This document shows, in pieces, positions 1 to 6,007 of a DNA stretch of 7,301 bases. Origin of the DNA: Acidobacteriota bacterium (GTDB lineage: Bacteria > Acidobacteriota > UBA6911 > RPQK01 > DATIPO01); NCBI GenBank assembly GCA_028277865.1, contig JANQFM010000925.1:1-7301 (forward strand), read 5' to 3'. The notes below the pieces were generated by a model. That model saw nothing but the letters and a program-made list of their open reading frames with translations, did no database searches and was not told where the DNA came from. Position 1 is the first letter of the stretch. Every line of letters starts with the position of its first letter. The translations under genes and the position numbers were made by a program.

Positions 1-23
1 CACGGGGGCGGGCCCCGTGGTGG
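1..23 (+). repeat. Hairpin repeat copy 1, cut by window start
   Basis: CACGGGG at 1-7 pairs with CCCCGTG at 13-19 around a five-base loop GCGGG (8-12), followed by G, T, GG. It matches the inner stem, loop length and following bulged T of the complete hairpin at 63-94, so it is the right-hand part of another copy whose outer left arm lies before the window. It has the same orientation as the copy at 63-94, about 68 bases apart. No transcription signal is evident, and a T-run following the stem at terminator distance is absent. Confidence 0.6.
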
Positions 24-135
24 CGCTATTCTCTTTTTCCAGCGTTTCTAGCTGTCAATCATGGTCCCCACGGGGACAGGCCCCGTGGTGGACCCAGAGC
101 ACCCGGTGGCCGTGCACCTGACGGGTTAACCGAAT
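23..135 (+). repeat. Dispersed hairpin-bearing element, copy A
   Basis: This stretch downstream of the minus-strand operon is homologous, in inverted orientation, to 4721-4836. Shared landmarks in order are GCGCTATTCT (23-32), TTCTAGC, a TCAATCAT-like box, a 32-base hairpin (63-94) and ACGGGTTAACCGAAT (121-135). The hairpin has an outer 5-bp stem GGTCC/GGACC, an inner 8-bp stem CCACGGGG/CCCCGTGG, a loop ACAGG and one bulged T at 89. The palindromic stem, intergenic position and multiple copies resemble REP/BIME-type repeats or a non-autonomous mobile element, but no known family is recognised. A separate 20-base stretch (101-121, CGGTGGCCGT core) recurs in direct rather than inverted orientation at 4701-4720. 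Confidence 0.75.
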
Positions 136-141
136 GCTTAC

Positions 142-157
142 CTTTGCGTGAAACTCC
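142..157 (+). repeat. Partial GCGTGAAA-type intergenic repeat
   Basis: CTTTGCGTGAAACTCC resembles the right end of the element at 6288-6302 (CTCTGCGTGAAATCC). Motifs of the CTTTGCG...GTGAAA kind are common short intergenic repeats in many environmental bacterial genomes. Only one short arm is visible here, so this may be a remnant or chance. Nearby, CCGAATG (130-136) and CATTCGG (164-170) form a 7-bp inverted repeat with a 27-base loop. Confidence 0.3.
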
Positions 158-234
158 CGGATCCATTCGGCAAGCACTTACTTGAGGGCTCGCAAGCTCA
201 CCAGTCGCTTCGCTCAACGCGCGGGCTTTTCCTG

Positions 235-1269
235 CTACTCCGAATGCCCTCCGTGCTGCCCCGCCTCGTAGAGGACCACGACGACGCTCTGGTTCATCGC
301 ATTGATCCCGATGTCCCGGAACATCTCGCCGTAGCCATAGGCTTGGGCCACCGATTCGCCGATGTGGGGCTCCTCCCAACCGATGGGCAGGAAATTGGTG
401 CGGCCGGCGACCACTCCAAATCCGCTCAGGCGGTCTTGCACGGACAAGGCCCGCCGGGCCGCCAAGTTGCGGTTGTAGTCGGCGTTGCCGGTCTGGCTGA
501 GCTTGCTGGCCCGCCCGATCAGCAAGGCCTTCAGCTCCGGATTCTCCGTCAGGGAGCGGGCGACGTCCTGGACGACCGCTTCCTCGTGCTCTTCGATGCG
601 GTCGCTGTTGTAGCCGAAAAGGACGATGCTGTGCTGCAGGCGGGAAACCGACAGGACGTGGCAGTCGACGATCTCGGCGATGAAGGGCCGGCACTGACCC
701 TTGCACTCGGCGATGTGGGCCAGGTACTCGGCATAGTTGACGCCTTGCTGGCTGATGATCTTCTTCTTCCAAAGCTCGCGGTGCTCGTCAAAGCCCTCTT
801 CCGAACCGGTGTAAGCCGTCCAGTAGGCGAAGCTGCGCTCCACGGCCCGGTCGCGGCAATTGCCTTCCAGCAACGGATTGGCTGAACCGTCCGGCAGCAC
901 CGAGCGGCCTGCCACCAGCACCGAGCTGATGTCCGGGTCGGCTTCGTCGCCCACCTCAACCGGCTTGAGACCCAAGGAGTCGTTGTCGGCTGCGGCCTGG
1001 GCGTCCTCTTCCAGGCGTTGCCCCACTTCTTCGAGCAGCTGCTTCTTGCGCTCGGTCTCCTGTCCGGTTTCCCCGTATCGTCGGGCCAGGGCGCGCAGGA
1101 TGGCATCCTCCAGCTCCTGGGTGCCCTTGTCCTTGGAGCAAGGATTGCACGGATTCTTCGCGCAGGGGTTGCAGGGATTCTTGGGCTTGGAGGGCGTTTG
1201 CAGCGCCTCGCCCAGGCTGGCTGACCCAAGGAAAATAACCGCCAAAAGTATCGGTATCGTCTTTTTCAT
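235..1269 (-). CDS. Secreted Cys-rich OmpA-like protein
   Basis: 344 residues. MKKT followed by a hydrophobic stretch ending near residue 22 is a Sec signal peptide, so the protein is exported. Residues 30-44 are a cysteine array, KNPCNPCAKNPCNPC (Cys 33, 36, 41, 44). A charged helical region follows (about 50-95), then a central part with Cys 138, 189, 193 and 203. Residues ~205-335 resemble the OmpA C-terminal peptidoglycan-binding fold: the YNRNLAARRALSVQDRL stretch fits the family's N..LS..RA..V...L helix, with Arg 272/273 kept. However, the GHTD-type motif reads GRAS (252-255), so the Asp that contacts diaminopimelate in OmpA is Ser here. The start is supported by GGAG six bases upstream. 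It is the last gene of the operon, 39 nt after the TPR-thioredoxin gene. A role as a wall-associated, metal- or redox-active protein is inference. No clear terminator follows. Confidence 0.85.
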   Translation of the reverse strand: MKKTIPILLAVIFLGSASLGEALQTPSKPKNPCNPCAKNPCNPCSKDKGTQELEDAILRALARRYGETGQETERKKQLLEEVGQRLEEDAQAAADNDSLGLKPVEVGDEADPDISSVLVAGRSVLPDGSANPLLEGNCRDRAVERSFAYWTAYTGSEEGFDEHRELWKKKIISQQGVNYAEYLAHIAECKGQCRPFIAEIVDCHVLSVSRLQHSIVLFGYNSDRIEEHEEAVVQDVARSLTENPELKALLIGRASKLSQTGNADYNRNLAARRALSVQDRLSGFGVVAGRTNFLPIGWEEPHIGESVAQAYGYGEMFRDIGINAMNQSVVVVLYEAGQHGGHSE

Positions 1270-1308
1270 TACTTTCTCCGCATTCTACCCCCATTCGATG
1301 CAAATGAG

Positions 1309-2973
1309 TCAGTGGCTGTTCGCTTGCAAGTAAGACCGAAGTTGAACCTGAAAGGATGAGCTTAGCCAGTCGGCCTCGCCGACGATCTCCTGCAGGGGCT
1401 TGCCGCCTGTCCCCAGCACCAGCGTCCGAGGCAGGCTCTGATCCAGTCCGAAACGCTTTTGCACGTCCATCAGGGGATCGAAGAAAATGGGGAACTTGAA
1501 ATCCTGCTCTCCCGCATAAACCAGAAAGTCCCTCTCGCGATGATCATTGGAGACGGTGATCAGCTCCAGGCCCTGCTTTTGAAGCTCGGGAAAGACCGAG
1601 TCAAAAAACTGCGACAAATCCGGCAACTCCTTTCGGCAAGGCCCGCACCAGGTGGCCCAGAAGTGAACCACTACGACTTTGCCGCGCAGGCTGTCCAAGT
1701 AGGGCAATGCAGAATCCCGACGGATGTTGGAGTGCATGGCAGGCCGGTCCCCGTCGGACGAGGAGCTTTCGGGTTCAGGCGCCGAAGCAGCCGGGGAATC
1801 GGATTCCGGTTGGGACTCAGGCTGTACCTCAGCCTGGGGTTTAGGCTGTATATCAGGTTGAGGACCCTTGAGCGCCGAAACGGCTTGGCGCAAGCTCTCT
1901 TCCACATTCTGCAAGGTCTGCCCGGCCACCTGACGGTCTTCATCATTTGCCTGCGAGCTGTCCAGAAAGCGCGTCAGGTAGCTGCGCGCCGCCTCCAGGT
2001 CGGAAAGACGCCGCAGCGTTTCGCCCTGACGGTATTTCTCGTAGTAGGAGGTGCCCAAAAAACAGAACACCTTGGGATCCAAAGAGGCTTCGGACTGATT
2101 GATTCGGGCTGCACGCGTGGCCTGCTCCAGCAGGTCGATGGTCTGAAGGTAGCTCTTTTCCCTCAAGTGGCCCAGCCCCAGGAAGTAGAGGACTTCAGGG
2201 CGGGTCGGCTGAAGCTGTTGAAGCTGCCCCAGCAATTCTCTGGAAAGGGCGACCTTTCCTTCCATCAAATAAGCCTGGGCCAGCAGCAGGTCGCTTTCGA
2301 AATCGGGTTCGATCCCATGAGCCTGCGAGAGAGCCTCGACCGCGACTTGGAATGCGCCCTCCGCCATCGACTTTTGGCCTTGCCGACGCAGGAACTCCAG
2401 GCGCGCCAGACGGATTTGGCCGGCACTCAGGCCCAGTTGACGAGCGCCCAGACGGTCGACCTCCTCCAGCAGGGCAAGTCCCTGATGCCAGGCCTTTTCA
2501 GTGCGAAGGCGATCCCAGGCCCGAGCGTATTGGGAGGGGTCCATCAGTACCAAGGCGTCGGGCCGCTGCGGATCCTGGACGGCCCGTACGGACCTGTTGG
2601 CCAGCTGCAGTTCCAAAAGGGGCGAACCGCTGACGGGCAGCCGCCCTGATCGAACCAAGCGGCCTGCCGACAGCCCATCCAGCCGAGCGACCTGCAGCGG
2701 GCCGAAGTCCACCACCACCCACCAGCCCGTCTCCCGGGGTTCATAATCCACCCGGCGGACCTGGACTTCCCCATCCGCTTTCCAGGCCAGCACTTCTGCC
2801 GTCACCTGGTAAGGCGGCTGCGGATCGAGCCGGTACTCCATTGAAAGGATGGTGGCCGGGCGGGAAGTGGTTTGGCGGGCAAAAAAGGCAAGTGAAAGCA
2901 GTGCGAAAGTCACCAGCAGCCACTTGGTCGGTGTGGGCCAACGGCAGCAGCAACGGCCTTGGAACCCTGTCAT
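1309..2973 (-). CDS. Membrane-anchored TPR protein with TlpA/ResA-like thioredoxin domain
   Basis: 554 residues from the chosen ATG. A basic, Cys-rich N-terminus (RCCCRWPTPTK) precedes one membrane segment (~18-33), predicting a cytoplasmic N-terminus and a periplasmic body. Residues ~45-150 look beta-rich with no confident family (distantly AMIN-like at best). About 200-365 holds helical TPR-type repeats (e.g. RPEVLYFLGLGHLREKSYLQ), then a Pro/Gln/Ser/Glu-rich linker (~370-412) with repeated QP units. The C-terminus (~425-554) is a thioredoxin fold of the TlpA/ResA kind: FWATWCGPCRKELPDL with active-site Cys 443 and 446, and a cis-Pro loop SLPRTLVL (Pro 515). Such domains reduce or exchange disulfides of exported proteins. 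An upstream in-frame ATG (3003) would overlap the kinase-like gene by 17 nt and lacks a ribosome site, so 2973 is preferred. The next gene encodes a Cys-array protein, a plausible substrate by inference. Confidence 0.87.
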   Translation of the reverse strand: MTGFQGRCCCRWPTPTKWLLVTFALLSLAFFARQTTSRPATILSMEYRLDPQPPYQVTAEVLAWKADGEVQVRRVDYEPRETGWWVVVDFGPLQVARLDGLSAGRLVRSGRLPVSGSPLLELQLANRSVRAVQDPQRPDALVLMDPSQYARAWDRLRTEKAWHQGLALLEEVDRLGARQLGLSAGQIRLARLEFLRRQGQKSMAEGAFQVAVEALSQAHGIEPDFESDLLLAQAYLMEGKVALSRELLGQLQQLQPTRPEVLYFLGLGHLREKSYLQTIDLLEQATRAARINQSEASLDPKVFCFLGTSYYEKYRQGETLRRLSDLEAARSYLTRFLDSSQANDEDRQVAGQTLQNVEESLRQAVSALKGPQPDIQPKPQAEVQPESQPESDSPAASAPEPESSSSDGDRPAMHSNIRRDSALPYLDSLRGKVVVVHFWATWCGPCRKELPDLSQFFDSVFPELQKQGLELITVSNDHRERDFLVYAGEQDFKFPIFFDPLMDVQKRFGLDQSLPRTLVLGTGGKPLQEIVGEADWLSSSFQVQLRSYLQANSH

Positions 2974-2981
2974 GGACGTCT

Positions 2982-2988
2982 TTCCTCT
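2982..2988 (-). promoter_or_regulatory. Ribosome binding site overlapping the upstream stop codon
   Basis: On the minus strand AGAGGAA lies 8 bases before the ATG at 2973, and its first two bases are part of the TAG stop (2989-2987) of the kinase-like gene. This decides the start of the TPR-thioredoxin gene in favour of 2973 over 3003, which has no purine-rich site. The geometry (stop codon inside the Shine-Dalgarno, 13 nt between genes) favours translational coupling. Confidence 0.6.
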
Positions 2989-4618
2989 AGGGAGCAGATT
3001 CATTCAAAAGCTGGACGATTTCGGGGCGTCCCAGCTCCTTCGCCAATTGGAGTGCTTCGGCCCGATCGTCCACACCCTTGCCGACCAACAGGCGTACCGC
3101 CTCAACCGAATTGATCAACACGGCTGAACGCAGGGCTGTTTCTCCATGAGAGCCTCGCGCATTGACTTGTGCGCCCGCCTCCAAGAGTATCCGGACGATG
3201 TCCGGCCGTCCCCTGCGGGCTGCGATCACCAAAACGGGCGTCCCAGAAAGGTCGCGGGCATCCGCATCGGCGCCTTTTTCGATCAGCGCCCCGACTTGCT
3301 CGGGACTGTCGTGCCCGACTGCGGCCACCAACGGCTGATCGAGTTGCAGTCGCTGCGCGGCGCCGGAACCTCTTGCTGCTGACCGAAAGGCGGGCTGACC
3401 GGACCCTTGTGAAGAGCTTTGGGTGGGGATGCCGATGCTCAAGACCAGAGCCAGAACAGCCACAAGCCCCACCAGCGCCAGCGCCATCAGCCCCGCTGAA
3501 ATGCGGCGTACCGGGGGAGGAGCAGGCGGGGGAGGGTAAGTGACAACCTCAGAGCTTGCTTCCGCTGTCGGCTGAGCCTGCAAAGGCGGGGCATGAGAGC
3601 TTGCATCGCCCCTCGGCTGTCTGGTCAAGTTGAGCAACTCCGACAGGCTTTGCGGCCGCTCTTGGCGTTGCAGGGCCAATCCTTTGAGGAGGGCCTCTTC
3701 AAGATGGGCGGGGATATCGCTGGACAGATGCGACGGCCGCAGCAAAGGGTCGGCTGCCGCGGCAGGCTGCTGACGGTCCTGGGCGGTCACCGGAGGCTCA
3801 CCGGTCAACATCCGGTACAAGACTGCCGAGGCGGCATAGACCTCGGACAAACGGTCGCAGGGACAGCCTTGTGCCAATTCGGGAGCGTCGTAAGCACTGG
3901 GCTGCGCAGAGGCTTCGCCGCTTTCGATGTAGGCCGAGCGCTCAGCGGCAAAACCGATCAGCAGAGGGCGGCGCGCAGAATCGTCCTTTCCCCTTTGGAT
4001 CAGACGGATCTTTGCCGGGTCAAATCCCCCGTGCACGAAGCCGGCTTCATGGATCTCGTTCAAGCCTTCCAAAACAGGGGACAGGATCCCCAGCGCTTCA
4101 TCAGGGGACAAGCGCTCCCCGCTTTGCTTCAGGTAATGGCTCAGGCGGATGCCGCCCGGAAAGTCGCTCACACGATAAGCCAGTCCGCGCTCCAAAAAAC
4201 AATCGCGGACCCGCTGGACATGGGCGTGCCGGAAGCGGGACAGGGATTCGGCCTGGTCGCGAAAGGCTTGCAGACCTTTCATAAAGACATCTTCCTGCCC
4301 TTCAGCCAAGGGGCTCACCTGAGAGCGAAGCGCGGCCCGGTCGCTGGGGAAGTACTCCCGGATGGCCACCCTCAATTGCTGCTTTTCGTCCAGCCCCAGG
4401 TAGGTCACGCCAAACCAGTCGGGCTGCCCCAGAACGCGACCCGTCTTGTAGCGCCCTTGCTGCAGTGAAGTCAGGGAGGGCAAAGTCCCGGCCGGATTGT
4501 CCTGCTCCTCGTCAAATCCGCAATGCGGGCAGACGGTTGTCAGATCCTTTTCCGAAAAGCAGCCCGGGCAGCGGGCCCGCTGAGGCGGCGAGCCTCCGTC
4601 GGTCCAGCGTAATTGCAT
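2987..4618 (-). CDS. Zinc-ribbon Ser/Thr pseudokinase with transmembrane segment and ankyrin repeats
   Basis: 543 residues. An N-terminal zinc ribbon has CPGC (17-20) and CPHC (30-33). A protein-kinase fold spans ~57-335 (RYKTGRVLGQPDWFGVTYLG, VAIREYFP, SAYDAPE, SEVYAASAVLYRMLTGEPP). The usual catalytic residues are changed: the VAIK lysine is Arg 87, HRD reads HGG (196-198), the following K..N reads D..K, and DFG reads GFA (222-224). The glycine loop is also altered. The family-like APE (245-247) is kept. Loss of Lys, both catalytic Asp and Asn predicts no phosphotransfer, so this is a pseudokinase sensor or scaffold. A Pro-rich hinge (360-370) leads to one membrane helix (~374-396), then about three ankyrin repeats (~426-543), which topology would place outside the cytoplasm. 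Ribosome site GAGGG lies 8 bases before ATG. First gene of the operon. Confidence 0.88.
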   Translation of the reverse strand: MQLRWTDGGSPPQRARCPGCFSEKDLTTVCPHCGFDEEQDNPAGTLPSLTSLQQGRYKTGRVLGQPDWFGVTYLGLDEKQQLRVAIREYFPSDRAALRSQVSPLAEGQEDVFMKGLQAFRDQAESLSRFRHAHVQRVRDCFLERGLAYRVSDFPGGIRLSHYLKQSGERLSPDEALGILSPVLEGLNEIHEAGFVHGGFDPAKIRLIQRGKDDSARRPLLIGFAAERSAYIESGEASAQPSAYDAPELAQGCPCDRLSEVYAASAVLYRMLTGEPPVTAQDRQQPAAAADPLLRPSHLSSDIPAHLEEALLKGLALQRQERPQSLSELLNLTRQPRGDASSHAPPLQAQPTAEASSEVVTYPPPPAPPPVRRISAGLMALALVGLVAVLALVLSIGIPTQSSSQGSGQPAFRSAARGSGAAQRLQLDQPLVAAVGHDSPEQVGALIEKGADADARDLSGTPVLVIAARRGRPDIVRILLEAGAQVNARGSHGETALRSAVLINSVEAVRLLVGKGVDDRAEALQLAKELGRPEIVQLLNESAP

Positions 4619-4720
4619 CGCCTGATCCCTCTTTCCTCGTACTAGACTATCCTAACCCATCACTGGATCAATCGGAACGCGGGCGCGTGAAGCCGCAAGC
4701 ACGCGGTGGCCGTCCCCTGA

Positions 4721-4836
4721 ATTCGGCTAACCCGTGGGAGGAATCGATTCGAGTAGCTTCTCCGGGCCGCCGCCGGGCCTGCCCCAGCGGAGCCCACGAC
4801 TGGAAAGCTAGAACCGGTGGAGCCAAAGAATAGCGC
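4721..4836 (-). repeat. Dispersed hairpin-bearing element, copy B (inverted relative to A)
   Basis: Read on the minus strand, this begins GCGCTATTCT (4836-4827), continues TTCTAGC and a TCCAGTCGT box, then a 32-base hairpin (4795-4764), and ends ACGGGTTAGCCGAAT (4735-4721). The order and approximate spacing match 23-135. The hairpin has stems GGGCT/GGCCC and CCGCTGGG/CCCGGCGG, loop GCAGG and a bulged C at the same place as T89 in copy A. Three of 13 pairs are altered on both sides and one on one side relative to copy A, yet all 13 still pair if T-G wobbles are allowed. It lies upstream of the pseudokinase start, in a 595-base gap (4619-5213) with no gene; the 4619-4720 part holds only the leader and the short CGGTGGCCGT direct repeat. 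Confidence 0.75.
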
Positions 4837-4858
4837 ATCAGGTTGCTGGCTCGCGGCC

Positions 4859-4905
4859 TAGCCATTCAGTCATTCGCTCCGCCGGGGCGGGCCCGACGGT
4901 GGCGT
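4859..4905 (+). repeat. Hairpin repeat copy 4
   Basis: TAGC, a TTCAGTCAT box and a hairpin follow the same order as in copies A and B. The inner stem is CCGCCGGG (4879-4886) with CCCGACGG (4892-4899) around loop GCGGG, identical to the loop of the copy at the window start. A bulged T (4900) precedes the outer stem CGCT/GGCG. One inner pair (4882 with 4896) is a C-A mismatch. It is on the plus strand, opposite to copy B 79 bases away, giving a head-to-head arrangement. Confidence 0.6.
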
Positions 4906-4981
4906 TCTGCCAGGCTACATGGCATGTGCTTCCTCAAGACACCGTCTCTTTTCTTTGGTACAGTTACGGCTCTTTTTCTGC

Positions 4982-5156
4982 TAGGCTGCCAGGGTTGCAG
5001 AATTCTTCAAAATTGAGTCAGATTTGGTTGCGAGGAGCCCGGCGGGGGTCAGAGGTTCCGGGCTCCAGACCCCAGTTTCCAGATCAGATCCCGGATCCCA
5101 AAGCCCGGAACCCGGAACCTGGAACCCGGAACCCTGGCCTAAGGCTCTGCCTCGCT
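4982..5156 (+). repeat. Heptad-rich dispersed repeat, copy 1
   Basis: This stretch is homologous, in inverted orientation, to 6070-6257. It starts with a TAGGCTGCCAGGGTTGCAG segment, then TTCTTCA and the core ATTGAGTCAGATTTGG (5012-5027, identical over 16 bases in the other copy), a GGTCAG..GTT.CGGGCTCC segment, a run of seven-base units, and a shared end CTGCCTCGCT (5147-5156). The cleanest heptads are GGAACCC, GGAACCT, GGAACCC, GGAACCC at 5107-5134; earlier ones (from 5054) are degenerate and lose phase near 5082. It ends 57 bases before cdsA and may overlap that gene's promoter region. No coding potential is convincing in it. Confidence 0.75.
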
Positions 5157-5213
5157 AGGAGTTGTTTTACCGGCCGGCCAATGGCCGGGGGATCTGAGCC
5201 CTGATCACTTGTC

Positions 5214-5999
5214 ATGATTGTTCGAATCGCCGTTGCCGCCCTGCTGCTCGCCCTACTCTTTGCGCTGGCCGAGTTTACTCCTCTGCCCCTTTTTCTGGCG
5301 GTCGCCAGCATTGTCGTAATCCTCACGGCCCACGAACTGGGCAAGCTCTTGAAGCATTACAGCTGCTCCCTCTACCCTCTGACCTATTTCCTTGCCGCCG
5401 CTGCTCCCTGGATCTGGACCTATTTTGCCGACCAGCGTTGGGAGTTGATTCTGGCTGTACCGTTCCTGCTGCTGGCCTGGTCAGTCCCTGCCGCCGGAGA
5501 TCTTGCCAAGGGGCTGCCCTCGGCCTCCGGAAACCTGCTCGCCTTCTTTTATTTGGGGATCCCGATCTGCCTGCTGGCCGAATTCGCAAACGGGCCTCAC
5601 GACCATCTTTGGCTGATCTTCACGGCAGTTTGGGCCGGCGATGCAGGCGCCTTGTTCGTGGGGCGTGCCTGGGGACGCCGCCGGGTGACTCCCAATCTGA
5701 GCCCGAAGAAAACCTTGGAGGGCTATCTGGCAACCATTGGCGCCTCCATCCTGGCCAGTGTGCTGGTCGGCAACTGGCTGCTGTCGGACCATTCTGCGGC
5801 ATACTTGATCCTGGCCGGTGCCGTCATCGGGCTGTCGGGAATCCTGGGAGACCTCTTCGAGTCCCTCATCAAGCGCGGCGCCCAGGTCAAGGACAGCTCC
5901 AATCTTCTGCCCGGCCACGGCGGCCTGCTGGACCGCATCGACAGCCTGCTCTTCGCCTTGCCCGGCTACTACTTCCTGGTCCGGTTGATGGGCGGCTAG
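5214..5999 (+). CDS. cdsA: Phosphatidate cytidylyltransferase (CDP-diglyceride synthase)
   Basis: 261 residues. The enzyme makes CDP-diacylglycerol from phosphatidic acid and CTP in the inner membrane, the precursor of the major phospholipids. The protein is almost wholly hydrophobic with several membrane segments. It carries GDAGALFVGRAWG (142-154), SPKKTLEG (163-170) and the full CdsA signature from S217 to D243: SLIKR, then KD (226-227), then PGHGGLLDRID (233-243), with the acidic residues D227, D240 and D243 present. The length is normal for the family. ATG 5214 is the first start after an in-frame stop at 5202, but no good ribosome site precedes it. The common neighbour uppS is not adjacent; instead the gene stands alone between inverted copies of the heptad-rich repeat. 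Confidence 0.95.
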   Translation: MIVRIAVAALLLALLFALAEFTPLPLFLAVASIVVILTAHELGKLLKHYSCSLYPLTYFLAAAAPWIWTYFADQRWELILAVPFLLLAWSVPAAGDLAKGLPSASGNLLAFFYLGIPICLLAEFANGPHDHLWLIFTAVWAGDAGALFVGRAWGRRRVTPNLSPKKTLEGYLATIGASILASVLVGNWLLSDHSAAYLILAGAVIGLSGILGDLFESLIKRGAQVKDSSNLLPGHGGLLDRIDSLLFALPGYYFLVRLMGG

Positions 6000-6007
6000 T
6001 CCAAAGC

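Noticed and set aside
63..94. Hairpin as a rho-independent terminator of the minus-strand operon
   Set aside because: No T-run follows the stem on the minus strand, the hairpin is about 140 bases past the stop, and the same hairpin occurs upstream of the operon and in both orientations, which fits a dispersed repeat better.
148..885. Long plus-strand open frame of 245 codons opposite the OmpA-like gene
   Set aside because: It is antisense to a gene with signal peptide, ribosome site and recognisable domain; GC-rich antisense frames are commonly open, and its protein has no recognisable motif.
1459..2649. Plus-strand open frame of 396 codons opposite the TPR-thioredoxin gene
   Set aside because: It is antisense to a gene with an intact WCGPC thioredoxin domain; the translated protein is low in recognisable structure and has no ribosome site.
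2974..3003. Upstream ATG at 3003 as start of the TPR-thioredoxin protein
   Set aside because: It overlaps the pseudokinase gene by 17 bases and has no purine-rich site before it, while ATG 2973 has AGAGGAA at 8 bases.
4635..4675. Possible minus-strand sigma-70-like promoter for the operon (TTGATC, then TAGTCT after 16 bases)
   Set aside because: The -10 matches only three consensus positions, and the genome's promoter consensus is unknown; too weak to annotate, though the position 15-50 bases before the ribosome site is suitable.
4982..5156. Repeat region as a CRISPR array
   Set aside because: The seven-base units are directly adjacent with no spacers, and no cas gene is present.
4899..5204. 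101-codon open frame upstream of cdsA
   Set aside because: Its second half is a translation of the heptad repeat (Arg/Asn/Pro/Gly-rich), it has no ribosome site, and it does not look like a protein.
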